Shown: one piece after another, positions 1 through 11,520 of the stretch
How positions within the stretch are numbered: position 1 is the stretch's first letter
Layout of the letters: each line of letters opens with the position of its first letter
Assembly (NCBI GenBank): GCA_024509875.1
Contig: JAMPIV010009920.1
Location: 310,001-374,000, forward strand
Reading direction: 5' to 3'
DNA: 64,000 nt
From: Oreohelix idahoensis
Taxonomy: Eukaryota; Mollusca; Gastropoda; Stylommatophora; Oreohelicidae
Made by a program: the position numbers and the translations under genes
The notes under the pieces: generated by a model
Told to the model about the DNA's origin: nothing
Databases searched by the model: none
The model's input: the letters and a program-made list of their open reading frames with translations, nothing else

Positions 1-1242
1 TGGACCACGGTCCCTGAAACAAGAAGGTTGTACCTCCTACTTCATAACTAGTTTATGATCCATTTACAGACTGAACACAATACATAACAAACACTGAGTT
101 CAGAGCGGTAGGCCAACTGTCAGCTTCATCTGAAATAATTTACACCAGTATATTCCTCCCTAATGGTTACTACGCCTCTGCAATTCCAGCATTATTTCTT
201 TCTAGTCAATAATATAGGTGTCAGTGTACTGTTTGGCAATTCCATGCAGTTTTACTTTCCTCCGACACCTTCTGTTCAGGTTGGAGCACTATATAGGCTT
301 TACCTCATGTTCGCTACTGAACCACACATATATACAGACATAAATTATCAATTTACATTCAATTTTCATTAAAAAGATATTGAATATATCAAGCTTACCA
401 CAATTCATGGAATAATACACAGTTACGTTGAATGGCAATGAATATAGCACAACTTCGATCTGCCGATGTCTCAGGCTTTTATTTAGAAAAATATGCACTG
501 GTGCTCAACGCACTGGTTCTGTAGTAAGTTTATTTGAACATGTGGTGGTGACCTGATGCCTCTGATTGACTATATTCGCGGGTCTAACCAATCGTGCCAT
601 GTTTACCCAATCGTTTGAAAAAAAGTACTCCTACTCCCGTTTCCCCTGACAACAAAAGATAGTATTTATAGCCCGACTAATCGTGTTTAGCCTTACATTT
701 ATTGCGCTCCAATCAAATCGGATTTAACATGGAAACCCATTTCCCGTACAATGGTGGGTGAAAATCTGCCACTGAGCGATTCTGATTTTGGGTGTTGTCT
801 GACATCCCTCACTATTTCTTTTGGCTATAATTTGGTAATTCCTAGACTATTTGCGTAACGTTTAACATATTCTTTGTCAGCGTGTTTTCAAAAACGTAAA
901 AACCAGTTGATATAATGTCTATGTTTCCTAATGAAGCGTTTTGTGAGTTTTTAAAACTAACTCTATCGTGTGTGTAGTGTTTTTTTTGATCACTGTCGAT
1001 TTTTGAAAAAAAGCTAGTGCTTTGTGGCCTTACACGTCGTGGTGGTAGTAATCTGTGCTATAGCCGAGGACAGCGTGTTTTAGTGTTATGTTGCAATGCC
1101 TTTCCTGCTTCCCAGCCCCTCCCTTTCTTTCTATCTTTTAGTCCCATCTGTCTTTCGTTTTTTTTTTTTGGTAACGTATGTGTAATAATAAAATGACATA
1201 ATGGAATTTTAAGTCTGTCTCTTATATTTGGGGGTAGGTGTC

Positions 1243-1276
<34 letters not shown>

Positions 1277-1558
1277 TTGCGTACTTCAGTTTTTTCCATT
1301 AAAATGAGTTACACATTTTATTGCGTTTTTGTGGGGGGGTTGGGGAAACAGCGTGTTATGCTGGCGAAAGGCTTTTTATTATCAACGTGAATGAAACCGA
1401 TTACAAAACTTTGCAGGAGTCGCAGGAGAGAAACAAGGGGGATGTCGAGTACAGTCATTGTGGCAGCACTGTTCTTTTAACCATTTGGTCTTCTTTGCCT
1501 TCATTATTTGAATTTTAAGTGTTTAGCTTTACAATTAGTCCTCTGATAATTTCTAATG
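1..1558. other. Unassigned non-coding stretch with a poly-G tract
   Basis: I see no gene or recognisable element here. Open frames are under 70 codons and have no family motif. A run of 31 G lies at 1245-1275, and short poly-T and poly-A runs occur nearby. The stretch ends where LINE-B homology starts. Confidence 0.5.
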
Positions 1559-1865
1559 ATTGGGATTAGCTCTTCCTCACGGACAGACTTGCCATCCCTT
1601 TCGGACTTAATAGCTCCAAGGTATTTAAATTGGTCTAACCCTGCTCCAGGACCGTGTTTTCTATCGCAGCTTTAATCTTGATGTCGTCGGGGTTTATATC
1701 TCGTGGATATCACCATGCGAATTTGTTTTTAGAGCTGCTTAACACCATCCCTCCTCTTCTCTCGAGCTTCGTTCCTCCAGAGCTTGCAGATAAGACATTT
1801 CGAGGGAATGATGTGCCTCTGATTTAGCAATCAGGGCTGCATAACAACAAATACATCAACAAATT
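1559..1865 (-). pseudogene. Degenerate LINE-B reverse-transcriptase fragment
   Basis: Read on the minus strand, this matches the segment of the well-preserved LINE-B at about 23,890-24,140 that follows the RT active site. Shared blocks include TAATAGCTCCAAG, CTGCTCCAGGACC, TTTAGAGCTGCTTA and TCTGATTTAGCAATCAGG. Alignment needs many small extra bases in this copy, and no reading frame survives. The family is an RTE-type non-LTR retrotransposon with one endonuclease/RT polyprotein. The excess of insertions over substitutions is unusual for simple decay (see findings). Confidence 0.75.
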
Positions 1866-4800
1866 CCATGCATCCCTGACAAATACAAGACCTATTCCAT
1901 CATCACTTTCATTAGGCGCACTGAATTACGTTTTCTTGTTATCTCCCTATCCTTATAACATGTCCCTTGGTATGGAACATGCGAGAGATCCATGGAGGAG
2001 GTCTATTTGAAAAAGAGAAAGTGGACGACAGGCTATCACCGAAAGTTGTTTCTTACTCAGGCAGTCTAGTTCTGTGGTAGTGAGTGAGCATTTGAAACAT
2101 CGTTTTGATTAGAAGATAATGAATGATTGAATTCTCTCTTGGTGTGTGCTTTCATCCTCAAAACGATAGTAATATTATTCTTTAGCATATTCAAGAAGCT
2201 TGATGAATAGAAATTCCTTCTACTTAACGGAGAGGGCACAGGTGATCCACCAATAAATCAGAGGGTCTTCGCACTGGAAATTGTTTACTTGTTGCGCTAG
2301 TCTTATAGATCCGATTAGATACAACCTAAAGAGATAACGCGCACTGAATAATGCAACAACTCCTAAATGGAATTTCATGGGTGGAACTCCCATCCGATTC
2401 TTGGTCAACCTAGAAATGTGATAGTCTAAGATGATCGGAATACGATAGTATAGGCTTGGTTGAATGCTGTTAACAAAGTAATTGAAAAGGAGTTCACTTA
2501 CATAATATACATATTTATCTAAAAAAAGATGACTAAATTCATTGAAAATTGAAAATTACTTTTATTGGTCACACACAAGTTGTGTGCTATGTTCCACAAC
2601 ACACACACATGCATGACAACTGTAGGTGATCTAGTGTGTATCTAGACATTGATACAATAAATAGAAAAAAATTAAAAAGAAAATTAAATATGAAATTAAA
2701 TAGTATCAAATACAGCATTTTCATCTGCGTGCGATGAATTTTTTAATAGATAGTCCAGGTATAAGTATCCTACATTTAGCTAGGGAAAAGAATTATAATA
2801 GTGAACCTGAATCAATTCAGCGCGTTTATATTATCATTGTGCGCTCACGTGCATAAGTGATCGTCGCTTATCAATGCGTAGAAGCTATTAAAGGCAAATA
2901 TATCGTGTAAGAATAACTCCATGAAAATCTTCTACAGGTATTTTGAGCTACAGATGTAGATTATGTAATCAAAGCGGAGGGTAGCCCACGAGTTGTTAGG
3001 TTGTTTGAGGATAAAAAATAATATAAGACACCAGTCTATCTATATCTCTTTCTGATACTAAGAGAATGGAAACACACATACGCGATGATTAGAAGCAGAA
3101 TTTATGTCATTATGAAAAGGGAAAGTTATAAGCCGATAGCACTACTATTTCTATAGCAAACTAACATTGTTTTTGAAAAGATGAATGTTGTGTGGTTTTT
3201 AGTTATTCATCTGGTTAATTTTAGGCAAAAATCTATTCCGACTATCAACCTACATATGTGTATGTGTCACTCTATGATAGAGTCTATGGCAAAGTATTGT
3301 TATGCGCGATACTAGTCGTATAAGCACTCTGTTAAGTGAGGGTGAATTATACAATAGAGGTAGGGAAGGTTAGTATAGTGTCCAAAGCCATGTGTTGCAA
3401 AATGTAGATTTTGCTCATTACGCCAATGTCATACTAATTAATCCATCTAGGTTACTGTATGTTTTTGCTTTGAATCCGACTCGAGGTCATTTCCGTATTC
3501 TTTCGGTCTTTGTGTGCGGATCCGCGGAGCTATTATAGATTATGTAAATCTTTTATGCTGGATGTCGCAGTGCTGGTATGTGTAAATTGCATCTGGAGAG
3601 TATCAGTGTCTTCCAGAGACTTATATATGCTTCAGTTCAATTTCATCACGTCATTGGAGTCATTTGTGTGTATTATCACCTTCCGTTTAGCTTCTTTTAG
3701 ATCGCGGTCATGTGGAGTTAAATCTCTCTATTACTTCTGATCTTGCATTATCTCATACCTTAGTGACATGGTATCAAATGCTAAATCCAGTCTTGACATG
3801 TATAGTTATATCGCACATCTGCGTTATATACAGACAAACACACATTCTTTCCTTCATTGATTAGTACCATCTTTATATATCATCTGACAATTTCGAGCGA
3901 TTGCCTTATCAGTTTGCAGTAAGTGTCAAAAAAATTCAGTCCTATTCTAAATCAAACTTCGTTGCTTCCCCTTTTTATAAATTATAATATGTAAGTTGAT
4001 TATCTGATGAGTAAGAGAGATCTAAGTACAGGAGTGGATTACTGGGTGAATCATACATGTGTTTGGATAAATGACCATTTGTAGTGTTTTATTCGCTTGT
4101 GTCGCAGTCGAGTAAAGATATTGGTATGTCTCTGTTGTATGTTCCGTTATAGAATACACTTCTTTCCTTGATGTGTCTGTTTACGCGCGAGTTTTGGAAG
4201 TATTGAGTCATTGCTGTATTTTCATCTAAGACGTTTTCAGACCGAAAAATTTTGACTTTTAAATCGCTCACACGGAGGTCAGAGCGATTGAATTTATTGG
4301 GCTATAGTGTGCTGAAGACTTAGTATGCTATTTAGTTCTGTTTTATGTCGCTTTCTAAGTGTAATACTGATGATGTATACACATAATTACTTGCGATATA
4401 GAGTTATCTTTTAGCACATCCATTATTTGCGCTGAGTATTGTATAGGATTTGTCTTAGCTCTCACGTAATAGTAATTGTTTCCATTATGTTCCATGAGAT
4501 TTACCATTTTCTTCTTCTGCTCATATAGATTCTTACATTCTTAAATCTTTGAAACTGTTTTACGAAAGCTCATGGTAAACAGTCTTACCAAGTGGATAGA
4601 TCTCTTCATACCTCTCTTTTGGTTCGCGCTGACAGTATCCAGTAAAACGTAGTCAACTTTCAAGCAAGATAGTCGTTAAAAAAACATTTTTGTCCCTCTA
4701 CAGCTTGTACTTTATGAGAGTGGGTTCCCTTTTGAGCATTTAAGACCAGAGCTCGGGTATTCCGAAGCATCAGTGGTGTGTTTCGTTAGCGTGTTCTTGC

Positions 4801-6112
4801 GTCCGCCGAGCAAATGTTAGCTGCAACAGTAGCCTGAGAACAACGGGTAATCTATATTAAATTATACAGAATAGTTATAATTTCTACATTTGTAGTTGTA
4901 AGGAAATTATTAGAGTTAATAGTGAGCAGGATAAGAGGGGAGTAAAACTTAAATGTTGATGTAAGTGAGGAGTGATCGTGAGTGGAGTCTCCTCCGCATA
5001 TTATCAAATGCTATATATCTGTCATTGTAATACAAGTATGCACGCACCAAGTGACCCATGACGAACATAGATTGTATGTTTCTAATTGTTGCAAGACAAA
5101 AGTTTACACTTAGAACATCATGTGATACCGTACGGGGAGAGGGGGGGGGGGGGGGGCGGGGGAGCGGGGCAAATATATTGAAAGAGAGAGGGTATTTTTT
5201 CATAAGGTCCAAGGATATTTAGGACTCTTATCTAAATTAGGTACGCTTAGCCGAACGGAGGAGAGCGTTTAATTCTTTACAAAGTTCAAAAAAGCTTCAC
5301 AACATTTTATCTAAATCTATTAAGCATAGCAAATATATGTTCAATATAAATTGAACTATGAAAGATCATTGGCATTGCTTTCTATTGTCGATATTCATCA
5401 ATAAGTTCGTCTGGCTAAATAGTGACTGAACTGTATGAATACCTGGATCTGATTGTAATTAGGAGAGGATCATTTGCAATATTCACGTGCAAATTAAAAT
5501 TTAATTATACAACTGTTCGCTCAACTGTATCTAGACTATGCAACTGCAATATGGATGCGTAGCGATCTCTGGGAGCACTCTATACTACATAGCCAAGCAA
5601 AATAAAAGATGACCTTGAGAGTAGATACCAAACCATAGAATGAAGGTATCTAGAAAGTGTTTTGCAAGTAAAGCCAACAGAAAGGTAAACAAAATGATGG
5701 ACCAGATCGAACACGTCTGTGAACAGGCGTCCGATCAATTATTGTCGTCCTAATAAAACAATCCCATCGTTGTCTGGCCGAGCAGTCCAAGTTAATCTGA
5801 GAACAATGCAGAGAATCGAAGAGAGATCCACACGAAATCGTACGGATTTTAGTGTTTCTTTGTGACTCATGTCATGCAAAGGGAGCAGTGTATGGTAAAG
5901 ATAGGATTTCAACAATAAATACATTACCTAGTCCGAATGTATATGGGGGGGGGGGGCGGGGCGAGGTTAAATTGGGGTAATACAAAGTAGTAGAGCTCAG
6001 GGGATTCGCATAGAGCACGTCGCAAGACGAGGACACACACACACAAAATACGAGTCTGTAGGTAGGACAAAACGCCATGATAGGCGCGCGAGAGCAGGCC
6101 AAATAATCATTT
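1866..6112. other. Unassigned sequence, no recognisable gene
   Basis: About 4.2 kb without a supportable gene, element or RNA. The longest open frame is 87 codons and is driven by a G-rich tract at 5140-5156. Other G runs occur around 5945-5960. Short dinucleotide-like words (gtgt, agag, acac, tata) are frequent. I see no splice-site and exon pattern that I would defend. Confidence 0.45.
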
Positions 6113-6262
6113 TGAAGGGACTGAGGACTAGAATGGAACCAGGCCCAGGAAGAAGGAACAGCTGATTAAGAATGATGTTCTGGCGCTCTCTCCTCCAAAA
6201 CCTCTAACACACCTCAACGTCTAGAAAAGGGAGAACGACAAGTTGATAAGTAACATCATTTG
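6113..6262 (+). repeat. Degenerate LINE-B 3' end
   Basis: The blocks GAGGACTAGAATGGAACCAG, TCTGGCGCTCTCTC and GAACGAC followed by an A/G/T-rich tail match the 3' terminus of LINE-B (compare 23,340-23,460 on the minus strand and 20,640-20,712 on the plus strand). Only the last ~150 bases are recognisable, so this is either a 5'-truncated insertion or the end of a short derivative. As in the fragment at 1.56 kb, the copy carries numerous small insertions relative to the family. Confidence 0.75.
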
Positions 6263-8569
6263 CCATACAGATTAATTTTTCAGAACAGTTCACTGTAGGT
6301 GCAGCACAAAGTAGCTCATCATGGCTATAAGCATTCTGACTCATATCACACACACTATATGTGAGGGGGCTGATCTCAGGATGTGGTGTTGTATTGAGTT
6401 AGAAACACAACATTTAGGGACTCCATCATACAATCTCTTTAGTAAACAAACCATCCACTAAGAGACTAGACATAATAGGCGGTCCCATCCACATCTAAAA
6501 AATCACACGGAATTTTGCACACGAGGATATGGAAAAAGAGCTCAAGTACATAGTATCCTTTCTACGAATTCTGCCAGAACGTGAGGACAGTAGAAAAACG
6601 GGTGGGAAGCGCTCTACAATTTTAATTTATTTTGAAATGCAAACGTTATTCTTGAGTCTAATTTCTATAGTATCGTTATCTCGCTAAGGGGAGTATTCGC
6701 AAAAACAATGAGCACACACACAAACAATACTATTTCTGGGGATGTGTAAAACTGCCCTTTACTTAGCGGTAGCCGGATACACAAGTGCTACGTTAATTAG
6801 CACATGCGATGGTCATCTTGTAAGATCTACGATAACTACTTTTGATAATGACCCCTTATAGTTAATGGAGTATTAAATCAAAACACAAAGCCTGTGTCAT
6901 GATAGCTCTACTTCTCTCTCTCTTATGACTGTGGGTGTGTCGAACTCACTGTTATAGTTCTAGGTCTAAAATAGAAATAGTTCTTCATTTCTTTCTCTCA
7001 GTAAAGTGTTTGATCTCGCCGTCTTCAGTAGTTATAGTCTTAGTTTAAAGGTTGTGTGTTGATTAGTTTTGTGGGATCAGGTACTCAAGGAGTAGGTCGT
7101 GACACACTCTTTTCATTTGTATTTTCTTTTGAGTTTGGTTTTAATAGGTATCATGTAATGAGTTTGATTCACTTCCCATTCGCTCGTGGCCTATATAATC
7201 CTTCCGAGACTTTCGTAGCCTCCCTAGGTAACGAGATTGGAATATCATGAATATGTAGGCTACTCATCATCGAGTAGCAATTGACAGGGTTAGATTGCAT
7301 ATCACTGAACACATATTAACAGATGATATAGTAGGAGTGTAGCGAGCGATATATTTGTCGAGTGTCTTTTGTTATCACATTACTTTAATAGTTGTAAGAC
7401 ATATGCACACACACACACACACACACTATGTGTTGTAAACTTATGGTGTGAAAATAAAAAAGTTTAGTGTGTGTGAATGGATGTATGTGGAACTTTTGGG
7501 TTGTCGTTATTGATAAGTTTAGACAGTACATGGAGTTCTGAGGGCTTATGACATTAGTCGGTGATATGTAAAGTGAAGATCAGGCGATTATATCTTTCTC
7601 TGAATGGGTGGACAATGTAATATGATCTATATTCTTCAATGTCATTGAATGTTCCTTCTCCATATATTCCCGTTGAGAGATAGAATTGAGATCAATCACA
7701 GATACTCATAGTGACGGATTTCTAGCGAGTGTGTTTCGCCCTATGAGATATCAACACATGTCTCTGGCTAGTGTTGAAAGGGGTCTCTCCAATGAAGCGA
7801 GATTTAATTTATAATTTCTTTGTCTAGAGAAATCACTTATATATTCCTAGTGTATCAAAAGTTCTTCTAGATGATATTATAGCAAAGAATCTTTAGAAGA
7901 GAGAGTTGTCCTCTACATTGAGACTACAAAGTTATCTAGTCATATAGCTCTCGTGAGTTGGGAGGTAATGGGGGAGAAAGACAGGAGGGCCAGTCATTTT
8001 CAGTGTTTAGGGCTACTAGTATTAATATTTTAGAGACACTATACCTTGGTTGACAATTATATGGGAGTTTGTTTTTTTTTGTTACATCCTCTTGTTTAGC
8101 AATTTACGATAACTACTAGAATTTCGCTCAAAAAAAACAAAAAGGTCTAGTCACGCACACACAACTTTGATTATAATATTATTACGGGTTTTTGGAACAA
8201 TTCTTAGGTTTCGGCACAGGACCTCAGACGCGCGGCTTACACCCTCATATTTAGTGCTATCAACTTCATCACAAGTTTATTTTGCGAGATAATCGATGCG
8301 AAGAACTTTCGTAATGAACGGATATTCTTTGAAATCGGTGGTGTCGCCCAGGAGATTGAATTCGATGGTTCTTTTCTTAGAGTGAACGACACATAATGAA
8401 ACTCATATCATAAATCTTGTGCGGATATTGCTTCTGTGAGTAGAGAGATAACACATGATTAGGATGTGCGGTAGTTTGTGTTGATTGTCGACCCGAAAAA
8501 GAGGTCTATATCATACAGGTATTTATTTTTTTTTACAAGAATTTGTTTTGTTTTGAGATTTTTTTGTTT

Positions 8570-8602
<33 letters not shown>

Positions 8603-9630
8603 ATTTAGAAGTGATACACACAATGTGAGGAACATGAAAGATCGAATTAGAGACACTAGAGTACATTAGTGTAGATGTCTGTATGTTGTTGTCATTTGTT
8701 GTTTAGCATATTTTTTTTGATACAATACAGAGATTGTTAGGATTTGTTTACATCTAGTGTTTTGAGCATATATGAAGTTTTTTTGTTTATTAAACAATTA
8801 GACAGGTGGATATGAGGGAGACTGTTTATTGAGTTTGTTGCTTCTTTAGCCTATGAATGTAGAGTAATAAGGACTTGTGGAGAAAGTGATTGAGAATTCA
8901 ATTTTCAGCCTACAGCAAGTGCTCAGTGGGGGCTAACCTCTATTTGACTCTTTATATCTGATCCAGGGCTTGTGGAGTGGATCAGTGTCCTGGTCGGGTA
9001 GTGAGGATTATATAGAGTTGGTGGGGAGAAAGCGAACTATTTGATGTATTTGAGTGAGACATGATGTAATCTCAGATGATAGGCTCATGTCATTACTTAT
9101 ATGGTACTGGTTATCAGCTGTAAAGTCTTTTGTGTGATTTGTGTAGATGATTTAAACTTAGATAACATTGGGAATATAGGTGAGGTGTGGGAGTATCCAA
9201 ACACGGCTATGCGTGGGAAAAGACACAACACACAGTAGCCTATGAACTGAGTGGCGCTCTGTTCATGGTAATTAGGACGTACACACACACAGAGAGTTGT
9301 AGGAGAGAGTTGTCTAGACATAGTAAGTATGGTTTATGGATACAGTATTGAGCATTTGTTTTGCTTTGACCCTTAAATTCATATATAAAATATGAGTTAA
9401 AAAAACATTCAATCAGAACACAACAACAAGCAGCTACATTAAATCAACAAACCATCATCATTGTAACCAAACAAGGGACTTGTGTACTAACCTCGATTCA
9501 AGGTTTTGTCTCTTTCACCGAGTTCCTGTTCAAACTTTTTTAAGCAAATAAAATAATATTTCAATTACAGAATGATATAGTCAAACCACTGGCAGCCATA
9601 CTGCACAGAAGAAACAAACTTACAATATAC
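6263..9630. other. Unassigned sequence with simple repeats
   Basis: No gene or element recognised. It holds a (CA)n run at about 7406-7426, a 28-base T run at 8571-8598 just after further T-rich sequence, and several short AC or AG runs. Open frames are at most 74 codons and look random. Its texture resembles 1.9-6.1 kb and differs from the clean repeats after 9.7 kb. Confidence 0.45.
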
Positions 9631-9661
9631 TAATAATAATAATGATAATAATAATAATATT
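9631..9661. repeat. (TAA)n microsatellite
   Basis: Imperfect TAA/TGA triplet repeats of about ten units. Confidence 0.85.
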
Positions 9662-9689
9662 AGTCCATTCAGTCATAACTAAATATTGG

Positions 9690-9930
9690 ATTGCACCTGT
9701 GAGGTGACAGCACTAAGATGCTTATTTTCCTGGTGTTACTTTTGACATTTTCTCCTCTCTTTTGCTTGCCGTGAGAGCTTCTTTTCGCCCAATCTGAGGA
9801 GGTGCCATAGAGAGCATCGCCACTTGGTACAATCGCCAGCTTAATCCTCCCAGGTTGCTTGCTTTATGTCCAGTGCCCTCATATCTCTCTTGCACACATC
9901 ATTGAAACTCAGCTGCAGTAACCCAACTGT
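9690..9930 (-). pseudogene. LINE-E: C-terminal remnant of a LINE ORF2
   Basis: Minus-strand translation gives FNDVCKRDMRALDIKQATWED, then a segment rich in W, R and K. This resembles the C-terminal tail of several RTE/L1-like endonuclease-RT proteins, which read roughly 'F.D.lK..L..l.i....WE..A.dR..WR'. A stop follows the WED motif, so it is not functional. It is unlike the C-termini of LINE-A, -B, -C and -D and is therefore a separate family. Family assignment beyond 'LINE' is inference. Confidence 0.55.
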
Positions 9931-9948
9931 TCTTACAATATGTGAACT

Positions 9949-9972
9949 TATATATATATATATATATATATC
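9949..9972. repeat. (TA)n microsatellite
   Basis: Uninterrupted TA repeat of about 12 units. Confidence 0.9.
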
Positions 9973-10099
9973 TTAAAAGTGACATTGACATAGCTGGAGA
10001 AACAGACAGTGACAACAAAATAAGGATACAGAAGGTGAAGGTGCTCTCACTGCTCTGGGAAGTATAAAGAAATCAAATCCAACATATAAATGGTAATTT

Positions 10100-10545
10100 T
10101 CAACTCAAATCTGAAGTAGTCTTACAGCATGGCTCTGAAGAACAACAAAAACAACCATGAAGATACAGACTTCCATAAATGGGTGCTTGTGTAGAATAGA
10201 AGGATTGAAAAGATGTGACAAGGTCACCAAAGTGGAACTGATGACAAGAACCAGTGGAACAGGAGATGACAGGAAGACTTAAGGCAATGGACTGGACACA
10301 CATTGTGGAAACCCGCTGATAATAACACAAGGCAATCCTTGTTCTGGAATCCCCAGGGTAAGAGAGGCAGAGTGATACCACAAAAAAAAAATATATGATG
10401 ATCAGAGCTGGAGACAGAACAGAAAGTGGTGAATAAAAATGTGGAACAGCCTTGATATGATAGCACAAGTTAGGAGGATGGCATGAGTTTGTTGAAGGCC
10501 TATGCTCCTTGTGGAGCTGAAACATAATGAATGAATGAGTAGCCT
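10100..10545 (+). pseudogene. LINE-C 3'-end remnant
   Basis: Nucleotide similarity to the 3' part of the LINE-C copy at 22,600-22,790: shared blocks include CAATCCTTGTTCTGGAA/CAGTCCTTGTTCTGGAA and AAGAGAGGCAGAG, where the better copy encodes a basic GKRGRGRPR-type segment near the end of ORF2. Frame is lost. It ends in a GAATGAATGA-type tetranucleotide tail near 10,530, suggesting a 5'-truncated insertion. A 141-codon open frame on the opposite strand is an antisense shadow of this remnant. Confidence 0.6.
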
Positions 10546-10761
10546 GTATCTAATTAAAATAAGAATTAACATATTACACATGGTATGTTACAGTAAAATA
10601 CATAGAGAAACATTACTCAAGTAACTCCTGGACCCATGCTTACACAGGTGGATCAGCAACAAATGCAACAGAAAATGGTGTTACTGAACTTAAGCATTGG
10701 TACACCAAAAAAGCTGTTAGTGGCAACAGCAAAATTTTCACAAAATTTTCAGCAAAATTGG

Positions 10762-11520
10762 AGGAACACTTTTCCCACATAAAGAAATTCACAAATTAAC
10801 ATGGGAATCACCAAATGGTCGGGACAGAAACCAGATAGACCACATCATGGTTAACGGTAGATGGAGACATGCATTACAAGATGTGAAGGTAAGAAGAGGT
10901 GCAGATGTGGGAAGTGATCATCATTTAGTAGTAGCAAAACTGAAAGTGAAACTAAGAAGGGCTAGACCAACTGTAACTACACAGAAAAGGTTTGACATCA
11001 GCAAACTGAAGGACCCCCTTACCAGAAAAGCTTTTGCGGCCAACATTAAGAAATGATATCAATTTGCCAAAATCCAGGAAAAGACATTAACTGATGATAT
11101 AGACCAGAATTTCAACACCATTTCAACAATATATAAGGAAAGCAGCAAATCATGCTTGGGATTCCAGGAAAGGAAGAAGCAAGACTGGATAACACCAGAA
11201 ACACTAAACACCATAAAGATGAGAAAGGAAATGAAAAGGAAGAAAAAAGAAGCGAAGTCCCCCAGGTTAAAGCAACTATATAGCGAACAGTACAGTCAGC
11301 TGGACAAGGAAGTTAAACGCCAAACACGAGCCAACAAAAGGAATTTCCTAGACGATCTTTCAAGAGAGGCAGAGGAGGCAGCACTGAGAAATGAACAAAG
11401 CACAGTATACAAAATAACTAAATTCATCAGTGGAAAACGAGGTGCAAACAATATTACATTAGTAAGAGATAAGCAAGGTAATCTCATCACGACAGCAGAG
11501 GGACAGGAAACAAGATGGGC
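10762..11520 (+). mobile_element. LINE-A copy A1, 5'/central fragment
   Basis: Encodes the end of the APE-type endonuclease ([11 protein letters not shown], then [19 protein letters not shown], with the SDHHLV block typical of the endonuclease end) and the basic linker before the RT (FLDDLSREAEEA, NEQSTVYKITKFISG). A stop at 11,054-11,056 follows the NIKK motif. The plus-strand element stops abruptly at 11,520, where it meets a second LINE-A copy in opposite orientation. A1 shares private changes with copy A3 (61-64 kb), including that same stop. Confidence 0.85.

Noticed and set aside
10100..10525. 141-codon minus-strand open frame
   Set aside because: It is antisense to a LINE-C 3' remnant and has no recognisable domain.
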